Positions 16,936-24,579 of a stretch of DNA of 64,000 nucleotides are shown here, piece by piece; within the stretch, counting starts at the first letter, position 1, and each line of letters opens with the position of its first letter. The translations under genes were made by a program, and so were the position numbers. The notes beneath the pieces are model-generated. The model did no database searches. It saw only the letters and a list, made by a program, of their open reading frames with translations, and was not told the DNA's origin. The DNA is taken from assembly GCF_016755875.1 (NCBI RefSeq), contig NZ_BNED01000005.1:7825501-7889500 (forward strand), in the 5' to 3' direction. The DNA comes from Streptomyces spororaveus. Its GTDB lineage: Bacteria > Actinomycetota > Actinomycetes > Streptomycetales > Streptomycetaceae.

Positions 16936-17853
16936 ATGCTCGACGTCAGGCATCTCCAGGTGCTCCGCTCCATCGCGCAGGAGGGCTCGCTCGCCGCGGC
17001 CGGCCGCGCACTGCACTACAGCCAGCCCACGATCACCCACCATCTGGCCTCCCTGGAAGCCCACTTCAACGCCCGGCTCGTCCAGCGCGGACCGCGCGGC
17101 GCCACCCTGACCGAGCTCGGCGAAGCCCTGCTGCCGCACGCCGAGGCCGTACTCGACCGCCTGCGCCACGCCGAGCTGGAGGTGCGCAACCTCGCCGAGC
17201 GCGGTGCGCGCACCCTGCACATCGGCACGTTCCCCACGGCGGGCGCCCTGCTGCTGGCCCCTGCGGTCAAGCGCCTCCACCAGCAGGGGGTCCACATCTC
17301 GCTCACGGAAGGCGAGCTTCCCCTGCTGCTGCGCGGGTTGCGTGCCAAGGAGCTCGACGCCGCCCTCGTCTTCTCACAGCCAGGCGACAGCCTCGACCTC
17401 GACGAGGACTTCGAGATCCACCCGCTGCTGTCCGATCCGCTGCTCCTGGTCATGCCGGAGGACCACCCCTGCGCAGCGCGGGACAGGGTGTCCCTCGGTG
17501 ATCTGCGGGACACCGCATGGGTGGGCGCCGCAGACCCGCACGACCCCTGCGACCGCGTGCTGGCATGGGCGTGCGGCCAGGAGGGGTACGAACCCCTGCA
17601 CGTGATGCGCACCGACGACTACGCGGTGGTCCAGGGCCTCGTGGCCGCGGGCACGGGCGTGGCCCTCGTCCCGCGGCTCGCCCTGGGGCCGCACCGCCCC
17701 GACCTGGCCGTCCGGCCCCTGGCCACACCCGCGCTCGCCCGCGAGATCAGCGTCGCCGTACTGCGGTCCACCTCGGCCACCGCAGCCCAGGAACTGATCG
17801 AGGCGCTGCGCGAGCAGGCCGCGCTGATCACGGACCGCTGGGCGGGGGCCTGA
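16936..17853 (+). CDS. LysR-family transcriptional regulator
   Basis: 305 aa. The N-terminal winged helix-turn-helix (residues 1-60; LQVLRSIAQEGSLAAAGRALHYSQPTITHHL) is followed by a coil (AVLDRLRHAELEVRNLAE) and a periplasmic-binding-like co-inducer domain beginning at LHIGTFPTAGALLLAP. It is divergent from the decarboxylase gene, so it likely controls that gene and the binding protein in response to an amino acid or its product. ATG 16936 follows a -10 hexamer by 6 nt. Confidence 0.93.
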   Translation: MLDVRHLQVLRSIAQEGSLAAAGRALHYSQPTITHHLASLEAHFNARLVQRGPRGATLTELGEALLPHAEAVLDRLRHAELEVRNLAERGARTLHIGTFPTAGALLLAPAVKRLHQQGVHISLTEGELPLLLRGLRAKELDAALVFSQPGDSLDLDEDFEIHPLLSDPLLLVMPEDHPCAARDRVSLGDLRDTAWVGAADPHDPCDRVLAWACGQEGYEPLHVMRTDDYAVVQGLVAAGTGVALVPRLALGPHRPDLAVRPLATPALAREISVAVLRSTSATAAQELIEALREQAALITDRWAGA

Positions 17854-17914
17854 CCCCGGCGCGACGGGGTACGCGTCGCCCTCGCCGAGCGGGGCGCCGG
17901 CACGGGGCGGGTGG

Positions 17915-18526
17915 TCAGTACCCGGCGGCCGGCCCTCGCCCCGTACGGGCGTCGAGGACCGAGCCGGTGAAGCCCGCCAGCTGAGCCCGGAGCTCCTCGC
18001 GGGGCACGCCCTGCTCGCCGGCCAGGTACGCGACCAGGTCCGCCCGGGTGGCCGCGAGCAGGGCGTGGGCGCAGAAGTCGGTGTCGGCGGGTCCGGGGAT
18101 GAGCCGCAGCAGGTCCCGGAGCAGCGTGTGCCACTGCTCGTAGTGCTCCGTCCGGTAGGGGCTGTCCGCGCCGCTTCCCTCCAGTGCCAGGGCGAGGTGG
18201 CGGTTGTCGAGCTTGAAGCACAGGAGGGCGTCGAGCAGGGCCGGTACGCGACGGGGTGCCGGGGTGGCCGGCCCCAGCGGCTCAGGGCCCTGCTCGACCG
18301 CTTCCCGGATCGGTTCGAGCCGGGCCTCGTAGAGCGCGCGGATCAGTCCGTCGCGGTCACCGAAGGCGCGGAAGAGCGTCGCCTTGCCGACACCGGCGGC
18401 TGCCGCGATGTCGGCCATGGTGACTTCCGCGGGGCTCCCGCAGTGGGCGAAGAGGGTGTCGGCGGCGGCGAAGACGGCCGCCCGGTTGCGGACCGCGTCC
18501 TTGCGCGGCTTGCGTTCGACGGTCAT
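17915..18526 (-). CDS. TetR-family repressor
   Basis: 203 aa. The N-terminal helix-turn-helix (about residues 10-58) includes VTMADIAAAAGVGKATLFRAF; the C-terminal domain is helical with LLCFKLDNRHLALAL as a likely ligand and dimer region. It is divergent from the NTF2-like/NmrA-like operon, and the 96-bp gap contains two near-identical palindromes, so it probably represses both itself and the operon. The inducing ligand is unknown but likely a small electrophile or quinone-like compound, judged only from the target genes. Confidence 0.92.
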   Translation of the reverse strand: MTVERKPRKDAVRNRAAVFAAADTLFAHCGSPAEVTMADIAAAAGVGKATLFRAFGDRDGLIRALYEARLEPIREAVEQGPEPLGPATPAPRRVPALLDALLCFKLDNRHLALALEGSGADSPYRTEHYEQWHTLLRDLLRLIPGPADTDFCAHALLAATRADLVAYLAGEQGVPREELRAQLAGFTGSVLDARTGRGPAAGY

Positions 18527-18544
18527 CGGGTTCCCTCCGGTTGC

Positions 18545-18567
18545 GATACGGACCGCCGGTCCGTATC
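18545..18567. promoter_or_regulatory. TetR operator 1
   Basis: Perfect palindrome GATACGGACCG-C-CGGTCCGTATC, 19 bp upstream of the TetR start codon. It shares its half-sites with operator 2, whose start lies 35 bp away. Confidence 0.85.
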
Positions 18568-18579
18568 TTTCGGGGGAGA

Positions 18580-18602
18580 GAAACGGACCGTCGGTCCGTA
18601 TC
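18580..18602. promoter_or_regulatory. TetR operator 2
   Basis: GAAACGGACCG-T-CGGTCCGTATC, one mismatched pair relative to a perfect palindrome, just upstream of the NTF2-like gene. The pair would let one repressor control both divergent transcripts. Confidence 0.85.
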
Positions 18603-18622
18603 GTAGTGGACGGAGAACCGTC

Positions 18623-19069
18623 GTGCCCGCAACCACCTCACCCCCGGACCTGTACCGCCACAGCCTCCGCCTGCTCCTGGACAAGGACATCGCCTCCTGG
18701 GTCGGCCTGTGGGCCGAGCACGGCGCCATGGAGTTCCCCTTCGCCCCTCCGGGGTGGCCCGCGCGGCTGGAGGGGCGCGACGCCGTCGCCGCCTACATGC
18801 GGGACTATCCCGACCACATCGACCTGCACGACTTCCCCGGCCTGCGGATCCACGAGACCACCGACCCGGAAACCATCGTGGTCGAGATGCGCGGAGTGGG
18901 CCGTCTGGTCGCCACCGGTGCCCCCTTCGACATGACGTACATCGCCGTCGTGACCGTCCAGGACGGGCAGTTCACCTCCTACCGCGACTACTGGAACCCC
19001 CTTGCCGTCCACGAACCCGGGGCGGCCTTCACGACGGACCCCAACCCCACGAGGAGCAGCGCCCGATGA
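18623..19069 (+). CDS. NTF2-like (SnoaL-type) protein
   Basis: 148 aa cone-shaped NTF2 fold. It begins PDLYRHSLRLLLDKDIASWVGLWAEHGAMEFPFAP, typical of SnoaL-like proteins, and ends with YRDYWNPLAV. GTG 18623 has GGAG 7 nt upstream. The stop overlaps the NmrA-like start (ATGA), so the two are coupled. Members act as isomerases, dehydratases or hydrolases or are non-catalytic; the pairing with a NAD(P)-binding protein suggests joint action on one small molecule. Confidence 0.87.
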   Translation: MPATTSPPDLYRHSLRLLLDKDIASWVGLWAEHGAMEFPFAPPGWPARLEGRDAVAAYMRDYPDHIDLHDFPGLRIHETTDPETIVVEMRGVGRLVATGAPFDMTYIAVVTVQDGQFTSYRDYWNPLAVHEPGAAFTTDPNPTRSSAR

Positions 19070-19938
19070 CCGCCACCGCCACCACCCCGACCGGCACCAC
19101 GCCGACCGGCACCACCCTGGTCATCGGCGCCACCGGCACCACCGGCAGCCGCACCACGGCGCACCTCGTCGCCGCCGGTCGGCGCGTCAGGGCCGGCAGC
19201 CGCCGGGCCACGCCGCTCCCGGGCACCGAGCCCGTCCGTTTCGACTGGTACGACCCCACCAGCTTCGGCGACGCCGTCGCCGGGGCCGACCGCGTCTACC
19301 TCGTCCCGCCCGTCGGCGACCCCGACCCGGCCGCGGTCATGCTGCCCTTCCTCGACCGGGCCCGCGCCGCCGGCGTACGCCGCGCCGTACTGCTGAGCTC
19401 CTCGGCGATCCCCGAGGGCGGCCCGGCGGTCGGACAGGTGCACCGGGCCCTGCCCGGCCTGTTCGACGAATGGGCGGTACTGCGCCCCTCCTGGTTCATG
19501 CAGAACTTCACCGGCACGCACGCCCACGCCGACAGCATCCGTGCCGACGGCGTCATCCTGACCGCGGCCGGGACGGGCCGGGTCGGATTCGTCGACGCCG
19601 ACGACATCGCCGCCGTCGCGGCCCGCGCCCTCACCGACGACCGCGCGCCCGGCACCGACCTGGTCCTGACCGGCCCGGAGTCCCTGAGCCACGACGACAT
19701 CGCCGCACTCCTCACCGAGGTAACCGGCCGTCAGGTCGTCCACCACCACCTCACCTTCGAGGCCATGCGCGACCGCCTGGCCACGGCCATCCCGCCGGCG
19801 TTCGCCACGATGCTGGCCGGGATGGACCGGTCCATCGCCGAAGGAGCCGAGGACCGCACCACGGACACCGTCCGCCGCCTCACCGGCCGCCCGCCCCACG
19901 ACTTCCGCACGGTCGCCGTACGAGAGCTCTCGGCCTAG
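19066..19938 (+). CDS. NmrA-like NAD(P)-binding oxidoreductase
   Basis: 290 aa atypical short-chain dehydrogenase of the NmrA/ergot-alkaloid type. The N-terminal Rossmann motif is TLVIGATGTTGSRTTAHL, followed by VRRAVLLSSSAIPEGG and LRPSWFMQNF. A repeated Thr/Pro-rich stretch (TPTGTTPTGTT) precedes the fold. Its stop codon TAG lies in a CTAG that also marks the edge of the adjacent mobile element, so the natural C-terminus may have been altered. Confidence 0.88.
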   Translation: MTATATTPTGTTPTGTTLVIGATGTTGSRTTAHLVAAGRRVRAGSRRATPLPGTEPVRFDWYDPTSFGDAVAGADRVYLVPPVGDPDPAAVMLPFLDRARAAGVRRAVLLSSSAIPEGGPAVGQVHRALPGLFDEWAVLRPSWFMQNFTGTHAHADSIRADGVILTAAGTGRVGFVDADDIAAVAARALTDDRAPGTDLVLTGPESLSHDDIAALLTEVTGRQVVHHHLTFEAMRDRLATAIPPAFATMLAGMDRSIAEGAEDRTTDTVRRLTGRPPHDFRTVAVRELSA

Positions 19939-20129
19939 GGGGTGTTTTGCCGATCAGGCCGGGCTCGCGGTGGTCGGCACCGCGCCTCGCCGCGTTGTCC
20001 TCGGTCGGCGACGCTCCGCGTCGCCTCCCTCGTCCGCCTTGCGATCCTTCCCCTCGGCCCTGGCGGGCCTGGGGAGACCCCATGGCACCGACCACCGCTC
20101 CCTGATCCACCCTGATCGACAAGACACCC
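19939..20129. mobile_element. MITE-like element with CTAG direct repeats
   Basis: About 191 bp bounded by inverted ends. The left end starts GGGGTGTTTTGCCGATCAGG and the right end, read on the minus strand, starts GGGGTGTCTTGTCGATCAGG; farther in, both carry GCGGTGGTCGG. CTAG flanks it at 19935-19938 and 20130-20133, fitting the YTAR target duplication of the IS701 family. No coding capacity. Confidence 0.75.
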
Positions 20130-20179
20130 CCTAGTACCGCGACGGTGTGTACCGTGGCGGCCGCGGGAGTCGGCTCTTG

Positions 20180-20585
20180 CCTACATGCGGGGGCTGATGG
20201 CTCCGCTGGAGCGGAAGAACGGCTGGACGCTGGCGGAGGAGGCCGGGCATGCGGATCCGGACCGGATCCACCGGCTGCGGGTACCGGATCGACTGGGACG
20301 CGGATCAGGTCCTGGACGACGTGCGTGACGACGTCGTCGAGCATCTCGGCGACCCGGAAGCGGTGCTGATCGTGGATGACACGGGGTTTCTGAAGAAGGA
20401 CCGGATCCCGTTCCGGTGGGTGACCGCCGACGCCGCCTACGGCTTCTCCAAAGGCCGGCGGTCCGAGCTCGGCGGCCGGATGTCTTCCACGTCATGGCCA
20501 CCACCTGCCACGACACCGCCGTCACCCGCTGGGCCATCGACCACCCCGTCCACGACCTGTTCCCCGGGCTGCCCGGCAGAAGTGG
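20180..20585 (+). pseudogene. IS701-family transposase remnant (N-terminal and central pieces)
   Basis: Recognisable fragments in several frames: [20 protein letters not shown], then [18 protein letters not shown] and [17 protein letters not shown], then [15 protein letters not shown], then [20 protein letters not shown]. These match the order of a DDE transposase of the NF033540/IS701 type, but large segments between FLKK and FRWVTAD and after AYG are missing and the frame shifts at least twice. Confidence 0.8.
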
Positions 20586-20634
20586 TCGCGGTGGTCGTAG
20601 CAGTCGTTGCAGGCCCGCTGGAATACTGGCGGTC

Positions 20635-21174
20635 ATGACGAACACCCCTGCCACACCCGCCCCGTTCTCCCGGATCAAGATCCGGACCGGGGCGCTGGTG
20701 TTCTGCGGCGACGAGGTCGCTCTCATCCGCCGCGACCGCGCCGACTCCACCCACTACACCCCGCCCGGCGGCAACGTCGAGCACGGCGAAGACCTGACCC
20801 TCGCCCTCGCCCGCGAGCTCGCCGAAGAACTCGGCCTGGACACGGCGGCGGCCGAGGGCGGGGACCTGATGTGGGTCGTCGACCAGCGCGTGACCCGCCC
20901 GGGACCGACCCCGCCGCCGCGCAAGCTCCACCTGATCTACCGCTTCCACATCAGCCCCGACATCCGCGCGACCCTCGCCGAAGAGGAGCTGGACGAGCTC
21001 CCCGACGGCAGCCACGAGGTCGGCGTCATCGAGTGGATCGACTACCGCAAGACCGCCGAGCTGCCCATCTTCCCGCCCATCGGCCCCGCCCTCGCCGCCC
21101 TCACCGACCCGCATGCCGCCGTCACCAACGCAGCCCTGGACGCCGTCACCGACGCGAACTACACCTGGGTGTAG
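20635..21174 (+). CDS. NUDIX hydrolase
   Basis: 179 aa pyrophosphohydrolase. The Nudix box is complete: [24 protein letters not shown] (here Gly-x5-Glu-x7-Arg-Glu-x2-Glu-Glu-x-Gly), about residues 45-68. ATG 20635 has only a weak ribosome binding site. It is intact and in typical streptomycete codon usage, yet it sits wholly inside the gutted IS701 element. It may be a passenger gene or the survivor of a nested insertion; its substrate is unknown. Confidence 0.88.
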   Translation: MTNTPATPAPFSRIKIRTGALVFCGDEVALIRRDRADSTHYTPPGGNVEHGEDLTLALARELAEELGLDTAAAEGGDLMWVVDQRVTRPGPTPPPRKLHLIYRFHISPDIRATLAEEELDELPDGSHEVGVIEWIDYRKTAELPIFPPIGPALAALTDPHAAVTNAALDAVTDANYTWV

Positions 21175-21299
21175 CGCTCAGACGCCCCGGCCCGTGGCCG
21201 GCCCGGCACCAGGCTCTCCCCGCGCGAACCGGCCGCGGCGATACGGCGGACACCGATGCTGACCAGGTCAAGGCCCCCGGGGTCGGGGCCGGGGGGACC

Positions 21300-21545
21300 T
21301 CAGACGTTCGGGGAAGCGGTGTAGTCGTGTTGCTGGTGGCCGCGTCCGTTGCCGTGCCAGTCCAGGAACAGCACCGCGTCGGCCAAGGCCCGGTTCCCGG
21401 CGCGGTGGCTGATCGTCGAAACCAGTTCGGACTCCGGGATCGTGGCCTTGATCCGGCGCCTGCGGAGGTAGGCGCGGAAGGCTCAGGAGAAGTAGCTCTT
21501 GTCCGCGATGACGCGCTCGGGCCGCGCGCGGGGTCGTCCGGGCCC
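21300..21545 (-). pseudogene. IS5-family transposase fragment
   Basis: The minus strand reads ADKSYFS, an internal stop, then AFRAYLRRRRIKATIPE, matching the C-terminal catalytic segment of IS5-family transposases (usually ADKGYSSRAFRAYLRRRGI). It continues as HRAGNRALADAVLFLDWHG. The N-terminal two thirds are absent. Confidence 0.7.
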
Positions 21546-21594
21546 GCCAGCCGGATGACGATGACGGTCTCGGCCTGCTCCCACCCGCATGCAG

Positions 21595-21784
21595 CACCCT
21601 CCTCGAACTCCGACGCCTGATGAGCCGCCTCACCCGGCCCCGCCCGAGCATCGACCACGTCCTGCACTGGGCACACCGGCGACGGCGACGACAGTTCCAG
21701 GCACGTGTCAGCCGCTGCAAACAACGTGGTCACACACCAGCAGAGGCCAACAAACCATCACGGCAAACACCGTTGCAGTACTAG
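21595..21784 (+). pseudogene. IS701-family transposase C-terminal remnant
   Basis: The plus frame reads STLLELRRLMSRLTRP, then IDHVLHWAHRRRRRQFQARV, the typical basic C-terminus of NF033540-type transposases, and stops at TAG in the flanking CTAG. It is in the same orientation as the left fragment and probably belongs to the same original gene. Confidence 0.7.
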
Positions 21785-22635
21785 TTGGAGGAGCCCGCGG
21801 CAGTGTGCTCGAGGATCGCGGCGGCGATCGTCGCCCAGTCGGCTCGCTCGACCCCGTGGCCGGCATCCCGCAGAGCCAACAGCCGGGCCCCGGGGATCCG
21901 TTGCGCGAGTGCCTCGCCGTGCCGGAGCGGGAACATCGGATCGGCGGTTCCGTGGATCACCAGCGTGGGCACGGTGATCGAGGACAAGGGGGCCTGTGAG
22001 ACCTCGCCGTCCGCGAGCGAGTCGTGGTTGCGGGCCGCGCCGAAATCGTGCGCGCGCTCGACGTCGCGGCGGACCAGTCCGAGGGCCGCGGCCTCGTCGA
22101 ACGGGCGCCGACCTCCCGCGAGGACACGCGCGTAGGCGACCTGGTGGTCGATCACCGCGCCGGCATCCGCCGGATCGGGTGGGGCGGCCACGGCGAACCG
22201 GGTGAACTCCTCCGCCGGCGGGGGCAGCTCCTCGTCGCCGGGCACGGCGGAGGACGTACTGATCAGGACGAGCGACCGGACACGGGCGGCGTGATCCAGC
22301 GCCAGCAGCTGCGCGAGGGCTCCGCCGGCCGAGACGCCCACGACGTGCGCGGCCGGGACCTCGTGGGCGCGCAGCACGCGGACGGCGTCGGCCACCAGGT
22401 CCGCGGCGTCGTACCCGGGACGGCCCGGCGCGTAGGTGACCGACCGGCCGGTGTCGCGGTGGTCGTAACGGATCACGAAGCGCCCGCCCGCCGCGAGCAT
22501 CCGGCAGAAGCCCTCCTCCCACCAGAGCATCGAAGCCCCCAGGCCCATGACGAGCAGGACGGGCGGATCGGAGGGATCGCCGAAGGACTCGGTGCACAGC
22601 TCGATGCCGTCCACCTCGATCACGCGCTCAGCCAT
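21781..22635 (-). CDS. Alpha/beta-fold hydrolase
   Basis: 284 aa. The nucleophile elbow is GVSAGGALAQ (Ser about residue 102), the acid is in HGTADPMFP and the His in DAGHGVERA. The segment RYDHRDTGRSVTYAPG is typical of the esterase/methylesterase group that includes polyketide-tailoring enzymes such as RdmC. The ribosome binding site GGAGGAG precedes ATG 22635. The stop TAG is formed at the CTAG flanking the IS701 element, so insertion may have set or trimmed the C-terminus. Confidence 0.9.
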   Translation of the reverse strand: MAERVIEVDGIELCTESFGDPSDPPVLLVMGLGASMLWWEEGFCRMLAAGGRFVIRYDHRDTGRSVTYAPGRPGYDAADLVADAVRVLRAHEVPAAHVVGVSAGGALAQLLALDHAARVRSLVLISTSSAVPGDEELPPPAEEFTRFAVAAPPDPADAGAVIDHQVAYARVLAGGRRPFDEAAALGLVRRDVERAHDFGAARNHDSLADGEVSQAPLSSITVPTLVIHGTADPMFPLRHGEALAQRIPGARLLALRDAGHGVERADWATIAAAILEHTAAGSSN

Positions 22636-22685
22636 CGCCGCTCCTCCTCGCCCGTCCCATCATGCCCACGCGCGGGAGGCACCGG

Positions 22686-23864
22686 TCAGTCGGAGGATCC
22701 CGCCGCCGACAGCAGTACGTCCACCAGCCGGTCCGCGGCGTCCGGCCTCCCGTACGCACGCGCACGCTGCGCCATCGCCGTCCGCCCGGCGGCGTCGGTC
22801 AGCAGCGGACCGACCGCCTCCGCGAGGGTCCGCCCGGTCACCTCACCGAGCAGGGCCACCGCGGCGCCCGCATCGGCCAGGTGCCGCGCGTTGTGCGCCT
22901 GCTCGTTCCCCGCCGAGGTGGCCAGCGGCACGAACACCGCGGGCTTGCCCAGCGCGGTCAGCTCCGCCAGCGTGCCCGCCCCGGACCGGGACACCACCAC
23001 ATCGGCGAGCGCCAGTACGTCGGGCAGCTCCGGCCCGACGAAGCCCGTCAGGTGGTACCGGCCGGCGAGGACCGGATCGAGTGCCGCGGCGGCGGACCGG
23101 AGCTCGTCGACGTTGGCCGGGCCGCACTGGTGGATGACGTTCGCGTGGCTCAGCAGCCACGGAAGCACCTCTCGCACCACGCCGTTGATCTGCTGGGCGC
23201 CCTGCGCCCCGCCGGTGACGTAGACCGTCGGCAGGCGCCTGTCGAACCCCGTCAGGTTCAGCGCCTGCACCGCCTTGTCGGGGTGCCCGGTCAGGATCTC
23301 GGGCCGCACCGGATTGCCGGTGACGACCGCCCGGCCGCGCACCTCGTCCGGCAGCAGCGGCAGCGACGACTCGGAGGACACCGCGATGCGCGTCGCAGAA
23401 CCGGCCAGCTTCCGGTTCGCCAGACCCAGCCGGACCGTCTGCTCGTGCAGCACCAGGGGGCGCTTGCACAACCGGGCGGCGAGCCCGGCCGGGACGGCGA
23501 CGTAGCCGCCTGTCGCGAGGACCACGTCCGGCCGGAACTCGGCCACGACCGTACGGGCCTGGGCCACGCCGAGCGGCACCCGCGCCATGTCCTTGACGTT
23601 CGCCGCGGAGAGCATCTTCAGGGGATTCGCCGATCTGCGGATCTTCCCCGTGGCGACCGTCCTGAACGCGATGCCCTCCGCCGGGGCGACCCGCGCCTCC
23701 AGACCGTCCGCGGTTCCGATCCACAGCACGTCGAGCGCGGACCCCTGGGCGGCGAGGCGGCCGCGCAGCGTGCGGATCGCCGTCAGGGCAGGGTAGGTGT
23801 GTCCGCCGGTCCCGCCGCCTGTCACGAGCAGCCGGAAGGGACGGGAGAGCGAGGAAGCGTCCAT
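22686..23864 (-). CDS. MurG-like GlcNAc transferase outside the dcw cluster
   Basis: 392 aa GT28 glycosyltransferase resembling MurG, which adds GlcNAc to lipid I on the inner membrane face. Motifs present are VTGGGTGGHTYPAL near the N-terminus (acceptor-diphosphate loop), VYVTGGAQGAQQIN, and the UDP-GlcNAc site SRSGAGTLAELTALGKPAVFVPL. No division or wall genes surround it, so it is probably a second copy rather than the housekeeping murG. It may serve a specialised lipid-linked sugar pathway or give resilience to wall-targeting antibiotics. The symbol is left empty for that reason. Confidence 0.85.
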   Translation of the reverse strand: MDASSLSRPFRLLVTGGGTGGHTYPALTAIRTLRGRLAAQGSALDVLWIGTADGLEARVAPAEGIAFRTVATGKIRRSANPLKMLSAANVKDMARVPLGVAQARTVVAEFRPDVVLATGGYVAVPAGLAARLCKRPLVLHEQTVRLGLANRKLAGSATRIAVSSESSLPLLPDEVRGRAVVTGNPVRPEILTGHPDKAVQALNLTGFDRRLPTVYVTGGAQGAQQINGVVREVLPWLLSHANVIHQCGPANVDELRSAAAALDPVLAGRYHLTGFVGPELPDVLALADVVVSRSGAGTLAELTALGKPAVFVPLATSAGNEQAHNARHLADAGAAVALLGEVTGRTLAEAVGPLLTDAAGRTAMAQRARAYGRPDAADRLVDVLLSAAGSSD

Positions 23865-24099
23865 CCGGCCACCCTACTGTCCGGTCCGCCCGCGGCCTCC
23901 GATGGGGCACGGGCACCTGCGAGGCATCCGCCGGGCACCCGCCAGGCACCCGCGACCTGCGCGTATTCGCCCGGACGGCCCAACGGGCGCAGGCTCCGGG
24001 GGACGCCTACGCTGAAACGGCCACCCGCCGGCACGACCCCGGTCCCGCGGCCGGGGTCGGCGCGTCCGGCTCAGTTCAGCACCGAAAGGCGGTTCCGAC

Positions 24100-24456
24100 A
24101 TGGCCACCAGGTCTGACGCTCCCGTTCTCGACACGCTCGCCGCGATGACCATCGACTCCATCGAGCACTGCGGCATGGACGAGAAGACACTCATCACCAC
24201 CCGCATCGCCGCCCTCGTGGCCATGGACGCCCCGGCCATCTCCTACCTGGCCCACATCAGCCCCGCGGTCAAGGCCGACTTCACCGTCGAGCAGCTGCAG
24301 GACGTGCTCGTCGCGATCGCCCCCGTCGTGGGGACCGCGCGCGTCATGTCGGCCGCCGGTCACATAGCCCAGGCGTTCGGCGTCGCCATAGCCATGCTCG
24401 AAAGCGAAGCAGAAGCCATGGCCAACGCCGAGGCCGAAAGCCGCCACAAGACCTGA
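24100..24456 (+). CDS. Carboxymuconolactone decarboxylase-like protein
   Basis: 118 aa helical protein of the CMD/AhpD fold (LITTRIAALVAMDAPAISYL, VEQLQDVLVAIAPVVGTARV). The CxxC redox pair of AhpD-type members is absent, so a peroxidase role is unlikely. The ribosome binding site is GAAAGGCGG, 7 nt before ATG. It is monocistronic and followed by a strong hairpin. Confidence 0.8.
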   Translation: MATRSDAPVLDTLAAMTIDSIEHCGMDEKTLITTRIAALVAMDAPAISYLAHISPAVKADFTVEQLQDVLVAIAPVVGTARVMSAAGHIAQAFGVAIAMLESEAEAMANAEAESRHKT

Positions 24457-24474
24457 TCCCTCCCGACGGAGCCC

Positions 24475-24526
24475 GCGCGCGAGGCGGGTCGGCCGATCCT
24501 CCGGGCGGCCGAACCCGCCTCGCGCG
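24475..24526. terminator. Terminator after the CMD-like gene
   Basis: Long inverted repeat: GCGCGCGAGGCGGGT (24475-24489) pairs with ACCCGCCTCGCGCGC (24513-24527), with an inner GGCCG/CGGCC pair and a short loop. It isolates the CMD-like gene from the permease operon. Confidence 0.85.
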
Positions 24527-24579
24527 CCGTGTGCGCAAGGGGGAGCCTGACGGGAACAGCCCTGTCCCCGGAGGCCCCC

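Larger units (their letters stand above)
20134..21780. mobile_element. IS701-family shell, transposase destroyed, carrying a NUDIX gene
   Basis: Terminal inverted repeats are TACCGCGACGGTGTGTACCG (from 20134) and, on the minus strand from 21780, TACTGCAACGGTGTTTGCCG. CTAG flanks both ends (20130-20133 and 21781-21784). Between them lie plus-strand pieces of one transposase type at the left and right, with an intact NUDIX gene and an IS5-family fragment in between. The length is about 1.65 kb, compared with roughly 1.4-1.5 kb for usual IS701 elements. Confidence 0.75.

Noticed and set aside
24100..24456. AhpD-type peroxidase assignment for the CMD-like protein
   Set aside because: The CxxC redox motif is absent.
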